From: Planctomycetota bacterium
Lineage (GTDB): Bacteria; Planctomycetota; UBA8108
Direction: 5' to 3'
Assembly: GCA_002695115.1 (NCBI GenBank)
Contig: NZOA01000066.1
Location: 39,282-46,443 of the forward strand
Length of the DNA stretch: 7,162 nucleotides
The notes beneath the pieces are model-generated. The model had not been told where the DNA came from and searched no databases. It was given only the letters and a program-made list of their open reading frames with translations. Of this stretch, positions 1 through 6,225 are shown piece after piece. The translations under genes and the position numbers were made by a program. The stretch's first letter is position 1. Each line of letters begins with the position of its first letter.

Positions 1-35
1 AGCAGGAGCAGCAGGATGATGGTGCGTGGTTTCAT
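1..35 (-). CDS. 5' end of an unidentified, probably exported protein (partial)
   Basis: An ATG at 35-33 on the minus strand opens a frame reading MKPRTIILLLL before the window edge. Two basic residues followed by an unbroken hydrophobic run look like the start of a signal peptide or membrane anchor. It begins 15 bases after the stop of the mechanosensitive-channel gene, on the same strand, which suggests co-transcription. No convincing Shine-Dalgarno sequence precedes it, so translation may be coupled to the upstream gene. Only eleven codons are visible, so the product cannot be named, and the ORF could still be fortuitous. Confidence 0.5.
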   Translation of the reverse strand, partial: MKPRTIILLLL

Positions 36-50
36 GGCGTGGGCTGGGAG

Positions 51-1343
51 CTATTGGGAGAGAGTTTTGAAATCAGAGGAGCTGGGTTCCTGGAAAACCC
101 TGAGCCCGAACTCAGGCAGCTTTGCCAGGAGATGGTCGAATATGTCCGCCTGGATTCCCTCATAGTTCGCCCAGGCGGTGTCGTTGCTGAAACAATAGAT
201 CTCGATCGGCAGCCCCTGGGGGCCCGGCTGAAGCTGGCGCACCAGCATCGTCATTCCTTCCTGGTGGAGGCTCTCATTGTTCCTGAGGTATTGAATGATA
301 TAGGCCCTGAGGGTGCCCAGGTTGGTAAGCCTCCTGGGATCCCAGACCAGGTCGTCGCCCGGATCGTTTTCCTTATTGTGGCTGTCGAGCTCCTGTATTT
401 TCGATTCCATGTATTCCTTCAGGGGGGCGAATTTCGCGAAGCTCGCAATCTCGTCCTCCTCCAGGAAACGGATCGTCGACATGTCGATGCTCAGGGAGCG
501 CTTGATCCTGCGTCCGCCCGACTCAGACATTCCCCGCCAGTTCCTGAACGGCTTCTGGATGAGCTGGGCTGTCGGCACCGTGGCGATGGTCTTATCCCAG
601 TTCTGGATCTTGACGGTGTGGAGCGCCACATCGATGACATCTCCGTCAACCCCGGTGCCGGGGATCTCTATCCAGTCTCCAACCCGAACCATGTCGTTCT
701 GGGTAAGCTGAACCGAGGCTACCAGGGACAGGATGGTGTCCTTGAAGACGAGGAGGAGGACGGCGGTCATGGCGCCGAGGCCGGTTACGAAGTAGCCGAT
801 GCTCTGCCCTGTAAGAATTGCGATGATGATGACCGCGCCGAAGGCGAAGACCAGGAGCTTGAGGATCTGGAGATAGCCCTTCAGGGGGCGCTGGCGGGAG
901 ATGTCGAAGGTCTGGTAGACCGAGTTGAAGGCGTTGATCGACGAGCTGACAGCCAGGGCGAGGAGCAGGACAATGATCACCTCGTTGATTCTCTCCAGGG
1001 GCGCCCACCAGGTGTTGCTGAGGTCATCGCTTCTGAATACTTCCGGCAGGTAGCCGGCGAGGCTCTCGGGGACATAGTCTGTTCCGGAGAGCAGGAGGTA
1101 GATCATCAGGAAGGGAGCCAGCAGGCAGACCCTGTGGAGAAGCTGGGGATCGAGCAGCATGTCATCGAAGCGGTTTTTGCTTCTGGTGACCCAGCCACGA
1201 ACGAGGGGGAGGATGATGATGCGCAGGATGAAATACGAGAGAATGGCGGCGGCAAGAAGAACAGCGATGCCGATGGCCTGGTCCCGGCCAGATGGGGTCT
1301 CTGCGGTTGTCGTCTGGGCAAGAAAGATAAGTTTCGAGTTCAT
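51..1343 (-). CDS. ybdG: YbdG-type mechanosensitive ion channel (MscS superfamily)
   Basis: This is a 430-residue inner-membrane channel that would open under membrane tension and release solutes during hypo-osmotic shock. Hydrophobic segments lie at about 22-49, 71-86, 118-139, 156-178 and 182-208. The last is the pore-lining helix that runs into the MscS beta domain. Diagnostic stretches are KDTILSLVASVQL (201-213), NDMVRVGDWIEIP (216-228), TVKIQNWDKTIATVPT (243-258) and FRNWRGMSESGGRRIKRS (266-283). The C-terminal part, with RRLTNLGTLRAY (337-348), MLVRQLQPGPQGLPIEIY (366-383) and IQADIFDHLLAKLPEFGLR (397-415), closely resembles what I recall of E. coli YbdG, and the length is similar. That makes it a YbdG-type rather than a short MscS channel. 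Known for the family: YbdG contributes to miniconductance (MscM) activity in E. coli. The ATG is preceded by AGGA with an 8-nt spacer. The gene lies 57 bp downstream of the TPR gene on the same strand. Confidence 0.95.
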   Translation of the reverse strand: MNSKLIFLAQTTTAETPSGRDQAIGIAVLLAAAILSYFILRIIILPLVRGWVTRSKNRFDDMLLDPQLLHRVCLLAPFLMIYLLLSGTDYVPESLAGYLPEVFRSDDLSNTWWAPLERINEVIIVLLLALAVSSSINAFNSVYQTFDISRQRPLKGYLQILKLLVFAFGAVIIIAILTGQSIGYFVTGLGAMTAVLLLVFKDTILSLVASVQLTQNDMVRVGDWIEIPGTGVDGDVIDVALHTVKIQNWDKTIATVPTAQLIQKPFRNWRGMSESGGRRIKRSLSIDMSTIRFLEEDEIASFAKFAPLKEYMESKIQELDSHNKENDPGDDLVWDPRRLTNLGTLRAYIIQYLRNNESLHQEGMTMLVRQLQPGPQGLPIEIYCFSNDTAWANYEGIQADIFDHLLAKLPEFGLRVFQEPSSSDFKTLSQ

Positions 1344-1363
1344 CGCTGTGGTCCTGGGAAAGT

Positions 1364-1380
1364 AATCCGAGAGAATCCGA
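1364..1380 (-). repeat. Two AATCCGA direct repeats upstream of the channel gene
   Basis: The heptamer AATCCGA occurs at 1364-1370 and again at 1374-1380. The two copies are exactly 10 bp apart, about one helical turn, in the 57-bp gap between the TPR and channel genes. On the coding strand they read TCGGATT twice. Such phasing is common for operators bound by tandem response-regulator dimers, but two copies of a 7-mer can arise by chance and no regulator is implicated. Confidence 0.25.
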
Positions 1381-1400
1381 CATAATGCCCTCAGTGGGGC

Positions 1401-2801
1401 TCAGGAGCCAAGCAGAAGTTCTCTCAGGGCGTCAAGTTCTTCCCGCAGGGCGGTATTACCGGGCTCCGCCCTGCTGAGCCTTCCGAGGTAGTGGAGCCGG
1501 GGGATGATGAGCTGGGGATCGGTAGTGTGCAGGAGGAGGAAGCGTAGCGCGTCCCGGGAGGAGGGGTTCTTCGCCAGCAGGAGCCTGGCCAGGTCGGTGG
1601 CGCGGGATGGGTCGGTTTGCCTGGTATTTTCAAGCGCCGCCTCGAGGGGCTTCTCGGCTGTGCCCCAATCACAGGCGGCCAGGCGCAGGAGGGCCTCCTT
1701 TCCGGGCCCATCATTCAGTTCGCCGAGGGCGCTGGCGCGCTCCCGGAGCTTCAGCTGGAGTTCTCGGGGCGGCGGCTCCAGTGGCTCCAGGTATTTTCGC
1801 GCTTCAGCCAGGAGCCCTCGCCTGAGAAAGAAACGCGCTCTGTGCAGGTTGACCATCGGCGAGTCGGGCGAGAGGCTCGCGGCTCTCTGCTGGTTTCGCA
1901 AGGCACCGGAAAAATCACCGAGGGTCTCCCTGGCAGAGGCCCTTGCGAGCCACGCCTCGGCCGCCTTACCGGCGGCGAGCAGGTGATGGTCTCGCGAGGA
2001 CGGGTCGGCGGCGTTCTTGAGGGCCTTGAAATAGCCCAGCAGCCAGGCGGACCCCCTCACCTGGCGCGGCCCGCCGATTTCCAGGAGACAGCGCGATGCC
2101 TGGTAGCAGGCCGGCTCCAGGGTCGGTTCGGCTGCGAGGGAGTCGATGAGGTGAGCCAGCGCCTCGCGCGGCTTGCCGGCTTTTCGCAATGCCACGGCCA
2201 GCTCGAAGCGGGCCTCTTTTTCGAGGGCTTTCAGCTCGAGCCCCCGTCGAAGAGATGTGATGGAGCCTTGGTATTCACCTCGTCGAAGCTGGACCAGGCC
2301 GCGGTAGTAAATCGTTCTGGGGTCATCCGGGCTCTTGTCGAGCAGGACCTCCAGGTGGGGTAGTGCCGCCTCGTGGTCACGGGTACGAAGAGCGATGGAA
2401 ACCGCGACCTGGCGCAGCTGGGGGCTGTCGTCGAGCTTCAGCGCGCGCGCGATCGTTTCGGTGGCGAGGGTGTGGGCCTGCTGGTAGGAGCAGAGCCTGG
2501 CGACCTGGGCCAGGAGCGCCGCCTTGCGCCGGCCGGCCGGCGAGACCGAATCGAGCAGGCTCCGGAGAGTTTTTTCACAGGAGGGGTAGTCCCCCAACTC
2601 GAAGAGGCATCTCGCTCGCAACTCGACCAGGTGTTCTCGCCGATCTCCAGGGGCGGCTCCAGGGCTCGATAGCAGGATGTCGACCCGTCGCAGGGCCCTG
2701 TCGAAACGTCCGGCCGCCAGGGCGGTCGCCAGCTCTTCATCGGGAACGCCGGGGGAAGCGCAGGCGATCCAGACGCAGGTCAGCTTCATTAATGTGAGCA
2801 C
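1401..2801 (-). CDS. TPR-repeat protein, probably exported or membrane-attached
   Basis: This is a 466-residue, Ala/Leu/Arg-rich helical protein with repeated tetratricopeptide motifs. Recognisable units are near 24-47, 58-85, 130-157, 163-192 (RGLVQLRRGEYQGSITSLRR), 195-225 (ARFELAVALRKAGKPREAL), 280-310 (LARASARETLGDFSGALR) and 315-340. TPR arrays are protein-binding scaffolds; no enzymatic domain is visible. The GTG start at 2801 has AGGA with an 8-nt spacer. An ATG four codons later (2789) has no Shine-Dalgarno sequence of its own. The N-terminus MLTLMKLTCVWIACA is short and hydrophobic with a Cys at residue 14. It could be a short secretion signal or a poor lipoprotein signal (Trp at -3 is unusual), so the location is uncertain. 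The gene is divergent from the CRTAC1-type gene, a pairing often seen in environmental genomes, and lies upstream of the channel gene. Confidence 0.88.
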   Translation of the reverse strand: MLTLMKLTCVWIACASPGVPDEELATALAAGRFDRALRRVDILLSSPGAAPGDRREHLVELRARCLFELGDYPSCEKTLRSLLDSVSPAGRRKAALLAQVARLCSYQQAHTLATETIARALKLDDSPQLRQVAVSIALRTRDHEAALPHLEVLLDKSPDDPRTIYYRGLVQLRRGEYQGSITSLRRGLELKALEKEARFELAVALRKAGKPREALAHLIDSLAAEPTLEPACYQASRCLLEIGGPRQVRGSAWLLGYFKALKNAADPSSRDHHLLAAGKAAEAWLARASARETLGDFSGALRNQQRAASLSPDSPMVNLHRARFFLRRGLLAEARKYLEPLEPPPRELQLKLRERASALGELNDGPGKEALLRLAACDWGTAEKPLEAALENTRQTDPSRATDLARLLLAKNPSSRDALRFLLLHTTDPQLIIPRLHYLGRLSRAEPGNTALREELDALRELLLGS

Positions 2802-2806
2802 TCTTA

Positions 2807-2835
2807 TTGTCCTGATGCTCGTCTTGGGGAATAAT
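2807..2835 (+). promoter_or_regulatory. Putative sigma-70-type promoter of the CRTAC1-like gene
   Basis: TTGTCC (2807-2812) and AATAAT (2830-2835) are separated by exactly 17 bp. They match 4/6 and 5/6 of the TTGACA/TATAAT consensus. Transcription would start near 2842 and leave a leader of about 36 nt before the GTG at 2878. The -35 element overlaps the Shine-Dalgarno sequence of the divergent TPR gene, so that gene's promoter must lie further right, over the beginning of the CRTAC1-like gene. The call rests on consensus matching only, and the host's sigma factor preferences are unknown. Confidence 0.4.
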
Positions 2836-2877
2836 TCACTGCTCGGTATTTTCCACCATCAACCACCCAGGCTACAA

Positions 2878-4569
2878 GTGCCGCTCCAGAGGTCTTTTAT
2901 CAACAGAGCCGGTTTGTCGCCCTGTTTTCTCTTCGGCCTCGCCTTCTTCGCGGGTGTCGGTGAGCGGGGAGTCGCGCAGGACCCGCGTTTCGTCGATGTC
3001 ACGCAGCGCTCGGGAATCGATTTTACGCACAGCTGCGGCTCGGCGGAGAAGAACTGGATCTTCGAGGTCAATGGCGGCGGGGTGGCGCTCTTTGACTGCG
3101 ACCAGGATGGGGATCTCGACGTCTATTTCGTCAATTCTCCGGGCGGCAAGGACGCCGAGGAGGCCGCAAAGCCGGTAAACGCCCTGTATCGAAACGATGG
3201 GGGCTGGCGTTTCAGCGATATCACTGCCAGCTCGGGAACCGGGGATCCAGGCTGGGGCAGCGGCGTCGCGGTTGCAGATATAGACAATGATGGTCTCCTG
3301 GACCTCTACGTTACCAATCGTGGCCCCAACGTTCTCTATCGCAATCTTGGCGGAGGTCGCTTCAAGCGGCTCGATGGATCGGGAGCGGACGTCCCGGTGT
3401 GGAGCACGAGCGCCAGCTTCGCGGATTTCGATGCTGACGGGCTGGTCGATCTCTACGTTGCCAACTATCTTCGTATCGATGTCGCCAGGCGGCGGCCCAG
3501 GGGCTGCGAGTACAAGGGGCTCTCCATCTTCTGCGGCCCCGGGGGGCTGGAGGCTGAGGCGGATGTCCTGCTGAAGAACCAGGGCGGTGGAAAGTTTCGC
3601 GACGTGAGCCGTGAGTGGGGGATCGACAAGGTTCCTGCGAGCTATGGCCTCGGCACCCTGGTGGTCGATGTCGGAAGGGACGGGCGTCCTGATATCATCG
3701 TGGCCAACGATACGAGGGCGAACTTCTGCTTTCTGAACAATTCAGGGAAGGGCTTCGAGGAGGCGGCTCTCTTCCTGGGGCTGGCGTACAACGATTACGG
3801 TATTGCGCAGGCGGGTATGGGACTCGCCTCCGGGGATGTCTTCTCACGGGGAGTTGAAGCCGTTTTCATGACCCATTTCGAGGATGATACGAACACCCTG
3901 TACCTTCCCGGCTCTGATGGTCTCTACGACGAGGGGACCTTTCCCGCCGGGCTTGGCAGCACGAGCTATCGCTACCTCGGCTGGGGAACCTTTTTTTTCG
4001 ATGCGGAGGGAGATGGAGATCTTGATCTCTTTGTCGCCAATGGGCATGTGGCCCCCCAGGTAGACAGCCTGCGGTCCACGATCGGCTACAGACAGAAAAA
4101 CCAGCTTTTCCTGAACGGGGGACGGGGAGTTTTCAGCGACGGATCCCGCTTCCTTCCCGGAGGCAAAGGGACCCTGCATTCATCGAGGGGAGCGGCGTAC
4201 GGAGATCTCGATGGAGATGGGGATCCCGACATCGTCGTCAGCAATATTGATGACAAGCCCACGGTGCTTGAAAACCGTTGTTCCGGAAGGTGGCTCGAGG
4301 TGAGGTTGCGGGGAAAGAAGGTCAACCGGGCGGCTGTCGGCGCGCGCGTGTCGGTGCTTTGCGGTGGAAAGCGGCAGGAGCGAACGATCCAGAGCGGCAT
4401 GAGCTGGGCTTCTCAATGTGAGTTGTCAGCCCGCTTCGGTCTCATCGAGGGGGCGACACTCGAAGAGATCCAGGTTGCCTGGCCCGGCGGTGCGACGGAG
4501 GTATTCGAGAAGCCCGCGGTCCGCTCGGTGATCAAGCTGGTTGAAGGAAGCGGGAAGAGGGTGAAGTGA
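2878..4569 (+). CDS. Secreted CRTAC1-type protein: FG-GAP/VCBS repeats plus ASPIC/UnbV domain
   Basis: From the chosen GTG this is a 563-residue exported protein. Residues 1-33 look like a signal peptide: basic start, hydrophobic core CFLFGLAFFAGV, likely cleavage after GVA. Six Asp-rich calcium-binding loops of FG-GAP/VCBS type follow: DCDQDGDLD (73), DIDNDGLLD (134), DFDADGLVD (183), DVGRDGRPD (264, degenerate), DAEGDGDLD (375) and DLDGDGDPD (443). They suggest a beta-propeller or integrin-alpha-like fold. A Cys pair, RGC (210) and FCGP (219), fits a segment typical of CRTAC1-family proteins. Residues from about 471 to 540 form an ASPIC/UnbV domain, with WLEVRLRG, AAVGARV and VAWPGGATEVFEK. 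Known for the family: extracellular, calcium-dependent, mostly of unknown function. The GTG has AGG with a 6-nt spacer. The frame is open further upstream, but the ATG at 2815 lies inside the proposed promoter and the ATG at 2677 lies inside the TPR gene. A TTG at 2914 is another option. Confidence 0.92.
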   Translation: MPLQRSFINRAGLSPCFLFGLAFFAGVGERGVAQDPRFVDVTQRSGIDFTHSCGSAEKNWIFEVNGGGVALFDCDQDGDLDVYFVNSPGGKDAEEAAKPVNALYRNDGGWRFSDITASSGTGDPGWGSGVAVADIDNDGLLDLYVTNRGPNVLYRNLGGGRFKRLDGSGADVPVWSTSASFADFDADGLVDLYVANYLRIDVARRRPRGCEYKGLSIFCGPGGLEAEADVLLKNQGGGKFRDVSREWGIDKVPASYGLGTLVVDVGRDGRPDIIVANDTRANFCFLNNSGKGFEEAALFLGLAYNDYGIAQAGMGLASGDVFSRGVEAVFMTHFEDDTNTLYLPGSDGLYDEGTFPAGLGSTSYRYLGWGTFFFDAEGDGDLDLFVANGHVAPQVDSLRSTIGYRQKNQLFLNGGRGVFSDGSRFLPGGKGTLHSSRGAAYGDLDGDGDPDIVVSNIDDKPTVLENRCSGRWLEVRLRGKKVNRAAVGARVSVLCGGKRQERTIQSGMSWASQCELSARFGLIEGATLEEIQVAWPGGATEVFEKPAVRSVIKLVEGSGKRVK

Positions 4570-4587
4570 GAGCGTTGCTGGAGGGTT

Positions 4588-5712
4588 TCAGCGGCGCCGG
4601 CGATCGTCCCTGAGGGCCCAGCTGGCGTAGTCCCGAACCCGCTTGTTGGGATCCTTGGTGAGCTGCTGAAAGACGCTCTTGGCTTCCGCCTTGGCGAAAT
4701 AGGTCAGGCTGCGGATCGCCTCGGTGCGTTTGTTCTGGTCTTCCGATTCGATCGCCTGGGCCGAAAGCCTCTTGAATTCGGCGTTGAAGGGTTCGTTGTC
4801 TCCCAGCATTTTCAGGGAGCGGACCAGGGTATAGCGATTGTCTCCCGGGTCCTCGTTGTAGATCTTTCGCAAGGCCGGCGCGGCGTTTTTCGCACCGATT
4901 TCGGCAAGTGACCAGATCGCTTCACTGCGAACTCGGCCATTTTTGTCGTCCAGGCTGGCTACCAGGGCTTCGCTTGCCCCTGCGAATTTTACCTTGCCGA
5001 TGGCATCCGCGGCGTAGGCCCTTGTTTCAGGATCCTCGGAATCCAGGAAGCCGGCAAGCTGGGGACCGGCATCGCTGGCTCCCAGTCGTCCAAGGCTGTT
5101 GATGGCCTCTCGCCTAACCTTCGCGGATGAATCGTCGAGCATGTTCATGAGAAGAGGGATCGATTCCTTGCTGTCGATATCGGCAAGGGAGTCAATGCTC
5201 CACCAGCGTACATCCTCGCTGGGGTCGTTCATCATATCCTGGATGGCCGCAAGCGCCTGCGGGTCAGACCTGGCCAACTCTTCCAGGGCCTTGACTCCTT
5301 CCGCTCTCAGCTTGGCGCTGTCCGAGTCAAGGTAGCGGAAGCCGCGCTGGATGGGATCCGACTCGAGTGCCTCGATCCTGGTTTGCAGGCCGCTGATGCG
5401 GATAGCCAGGCTGTTCTCTGGATCGTCCGTTTCGGCCCCTTCTTCTTCGACGATCTCTTCCTCGGTATCGAGAGCGACCGGCCCGGGTTTTTCCACGTCC
5501 GAGTCGTCTTCGAAGGGAATGGCCGAGGTTTTTTCCACTCTTTCCAGTTGGGCCTCCAGCCGGGCGAGCTTTCCTTCGAATTGCTGGAGATCAAAGTTCA
5601 ATTCGGAACCAGGGGTCGTTTCCGAGGGGCCGCCGACGCTCAACAGGATACTGAAAATAGCGAAGATCATCGCGGTGACAGCAAATGCGAGGCTGACGGT
5701 TTGCTTGGCCAT
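4588..5712 (-). CDS. Membrane-anchored HEAT-repeat protein
   Basis: This is a 374-residue protein with three parts. Residues 6-27 form one hydrophobic membrane segment after a short MAKQ start. Residues about 40-62 (FEGKLARLEAQLERVEK) and 101-119 have coiled-coil heptad character and flank a strongly acidic linker (67-100, including EEEIVEEEG). From about 120 to the end there are HEAT/PBS-lyase-type helical repeats, seen as DVRWWSIDSLADI (168), KVRREAINSLGRLG (198), ETRAYAADAIGKV (229), RVRSEAIWSLAEIG (260) and RVRDYASWALRDD (358). HEAT arrays bind proteins, and no catalytic motif is visible. A likely role is a scaffold anchored in the inner membrane, with its side undetermined. The ATG at 5712 has GGAGAAG at 5724-5718, which is better than the in-frame TTG at 5736. 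The gene converges on the CRTAC1-type gene with 18 bp between stops and no hairpin terminator visible in the gap. Confidence 0.92.
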   Translation of the reverse strand: MAKQTVSLAFAVTAMIFAIFSILLSVGGPSETTPGSELNFDLQQFEGKLARLEAQLERVEKTSAIPFEDDSDVEKPGPVALDTEEEIVEEEGAETDDPENSLAIRISGLQTRIEALESDPIQRGFRYLDSDSAKLRAEGVKALEELARSDPQALAAIQDMMNDPSEDVRWWSIDSLADIDSKESIPLLMNMLDDSSAKVRREAINSLGRLGASDAGPQLAGFLDSEDPETRAYAADAIGKVKFAGASEALVASLDDKNGRVRSEAIWSLAEIGAKNAAPALRKIYNEDPGDNRYTLVRSLKMLGDNEPFNAEFKRLSAQAIESEDQNKRTEAIRSLTYFAKAEAKSVFQQLTKDPNKRVRDYASWALRDDRRRR

Positions 5713-5783
5713 AGAATCTTCTCCGATCTGCTGCAAGTTCTAATGTGTCGCAGGTTGGAGCCCCGGCACATGACCATAGGACG

Positions 5784-5796
5784 GGGAAATGTTCCC
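5784..5796. repeat. Short palindrome GGGAA-N3-TTCCC
   Basis: A perfect 5-bp inverted repeat with a 3-bp centre lies 72 bp upstream of the HEAT-gene start. Its position and dyad symmetry would suit a dimeric repressor operator. It is too short to separate from chance and matches no operator I can name with confidence. Confidence 0.2.
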
Positions 5797-5870
5797 GGGA
5801 GACTCCGCTGAATTCTTCCTTCAGCAATATCCTGCCCCTGTTGACCTCAGAGTGCAAGAACCGGATTTTT

Positions 5871-6063
5871 AACAGGATTGTCGTTCTTATCGCGGGGTCA
5901 TGGAAACCTGTACGAATAGTCCGCATATTTGGCCGTAAAGTGGACATCGCTTCGGCTTTTTCCCCGGACGAGCTTAAATCCTCTGCCGACAGTGGTGGCT
6001 TCAGGCCGTACCTGCCTGTATTAGCAGCCTGGTGGAGAGCCAGTCGATGAAACAGGATTATCG
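5871..6063 (+). repeat. 13-bp direct repeat pair AACAGGATTRTCG, 180 bp apart
   Basis: AACAGGATTGTCG at 5871-5883 and AACAGGATTATCG at 6051-6063 match at 12 of 13 positions and start exactly 180 bp apart in the intergenic spacer. The second copy falls inside the possible small ORF at 6047. The pair could be binding sites for one regulator or a remnant of local duplication. The flanking bases do not match over longer distance, which argues against a recent large duplication. Confidence 0.3.
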
Positions 6064-6136
6064 GGAAAAGAGTGAAGCAGCTATTTTTTGCGACCAAGAT
6101 GGTTATGAAGGTGTTTCATTCAACTGCAGAGGGTAG
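6047..6136 (+). CDS. Possible small ORF of 29 residues, unknown function
   Basis: An ATG at 6047 opens a 29-codon frame ending at TAG (6134-6136). The peptide begins MKQDYREKSEAAIFC and ends GVSFNCRG. It is charged and hydrophilic, has two Cys residues (15 and 27), and has no membrane segment or signal peptide. GGAG at 6034-6037, nine bases before the ATG, is a plausible Shine-Dalgarno sequence. It lies 90 bp upstream of the GTG of the secreted repeat protein, on the same strand, so it could be a leader peptide or an independent small protein. Its codons are more AT-rich than those of neighbouring genes, as is the surrounding spacer. A frame of this length can easily arise by chance. Confidence 0.25.
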   Translation: MKQDYREKSEAAIFCDQDGYEGVSFNCRG

Positions 6137-6210
6137 ACTGCTGTCTGTCCATATCGTAAGAGAAAGATGAGGGTTCTTCTGGCCTGGAGGGATCTTCAAG
6201 AGCAAGGAAT

Positions 6211-6219
6211 AGGAAGGGG
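6211..6219 (+). promoter_or_regulatory. Ribosome binding site fixing the GTG start at 6226
   Basis: The purine run AGGAAGGGG ends six bases before the GTG at 6226. The later in-frame candidates, TTG (6241) and ATG (6253), lack a comparable site at proper spacing. They would also remove the basic n-region ELKR of the signal peptide, so the GTG is preferred. Confidence 0.6.
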
Positions 6220-6225
6220 TTTTGT

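Larger units (their letters stand above)
5713..6225. other. 513-bp spacer between divergent genes, no recognised RNA or riboswitch
   Basis: This spacer separates the HEAT gene (minus) from the repetitive secreted-protein gene (plus), so it should carry promoters for both. It is visibly more AT-rich than the flanking genes, mainly from 5840 to 6240. Visible elements are a short palindrome GGGAA-ATG-TTCCC (5784-5796), a small hairpin CAGGC/GCCTG (6002-6018), a possible stem GTCCGC/GTGGAC (5919-5924 with 5940-5945), a repeated 13-mer and a possible 29-codon ORF. No tRNA, known riboswitch signature or convincing -35/-10 pair was found. The longer reading frames here have no protein-like features. 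The spacer could hold a long leader or small RNA, but nothing proves it. Confidence 0.6.

Noticed and set aside
39..1385. A 448-codon plus-strand ORF antisense to the whole channel gene
   Set aside because: Its translation has no coherent domain, membrane or signal pattern. The opposite strand encodes an unmistakable YbdG-type channel. Long antisense frames are common in GC-rich genes.
1617..2363. A 248-codon plus-strand ORF antisense to the TPR gene
   Set aside because: The TPR motifs on the minus strand explain the codon pattern, and the antisense product is Gly/Arg/Gln-rich without recognisable features.
4570..4587. A shared terminator in the 18-bp convergent gap
   Set aside because: No stem with an adjacent T-run is visible on either strand in or near the gap.
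5841..5869. TTGACC with GATTTT 17 bp downstream as a promoter for the repeat-protein gene
   Set aside because: The -35 is good, but the -10 matches only three of six positions and lies about 350 bp upstream of the gene.
5919..5960. An intrinsic terminator from stem GTCCGC/GTGGAC and the T-run near 5956
   Set aside because: The stem has a 15-nt loop and a G-T pair, and the T-run begins about ten bases after it, which is not a standard intrinsic terminator.
5745..6050. A 101-codon plus-strand ORF in the spacer
   Set aside because: It has no good Shine-Dalgarno sequence, no domain-like pattern, and composition typical of random translation.
5591..6097. A 168-codon minus-strand ORF overlapping the HEAT-gene start and spacer
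   Set aside because: It overlaps the well-supported start and membrane segment of the HEAT gene by about 120 bp in another frame and shows no protein-like pattern.
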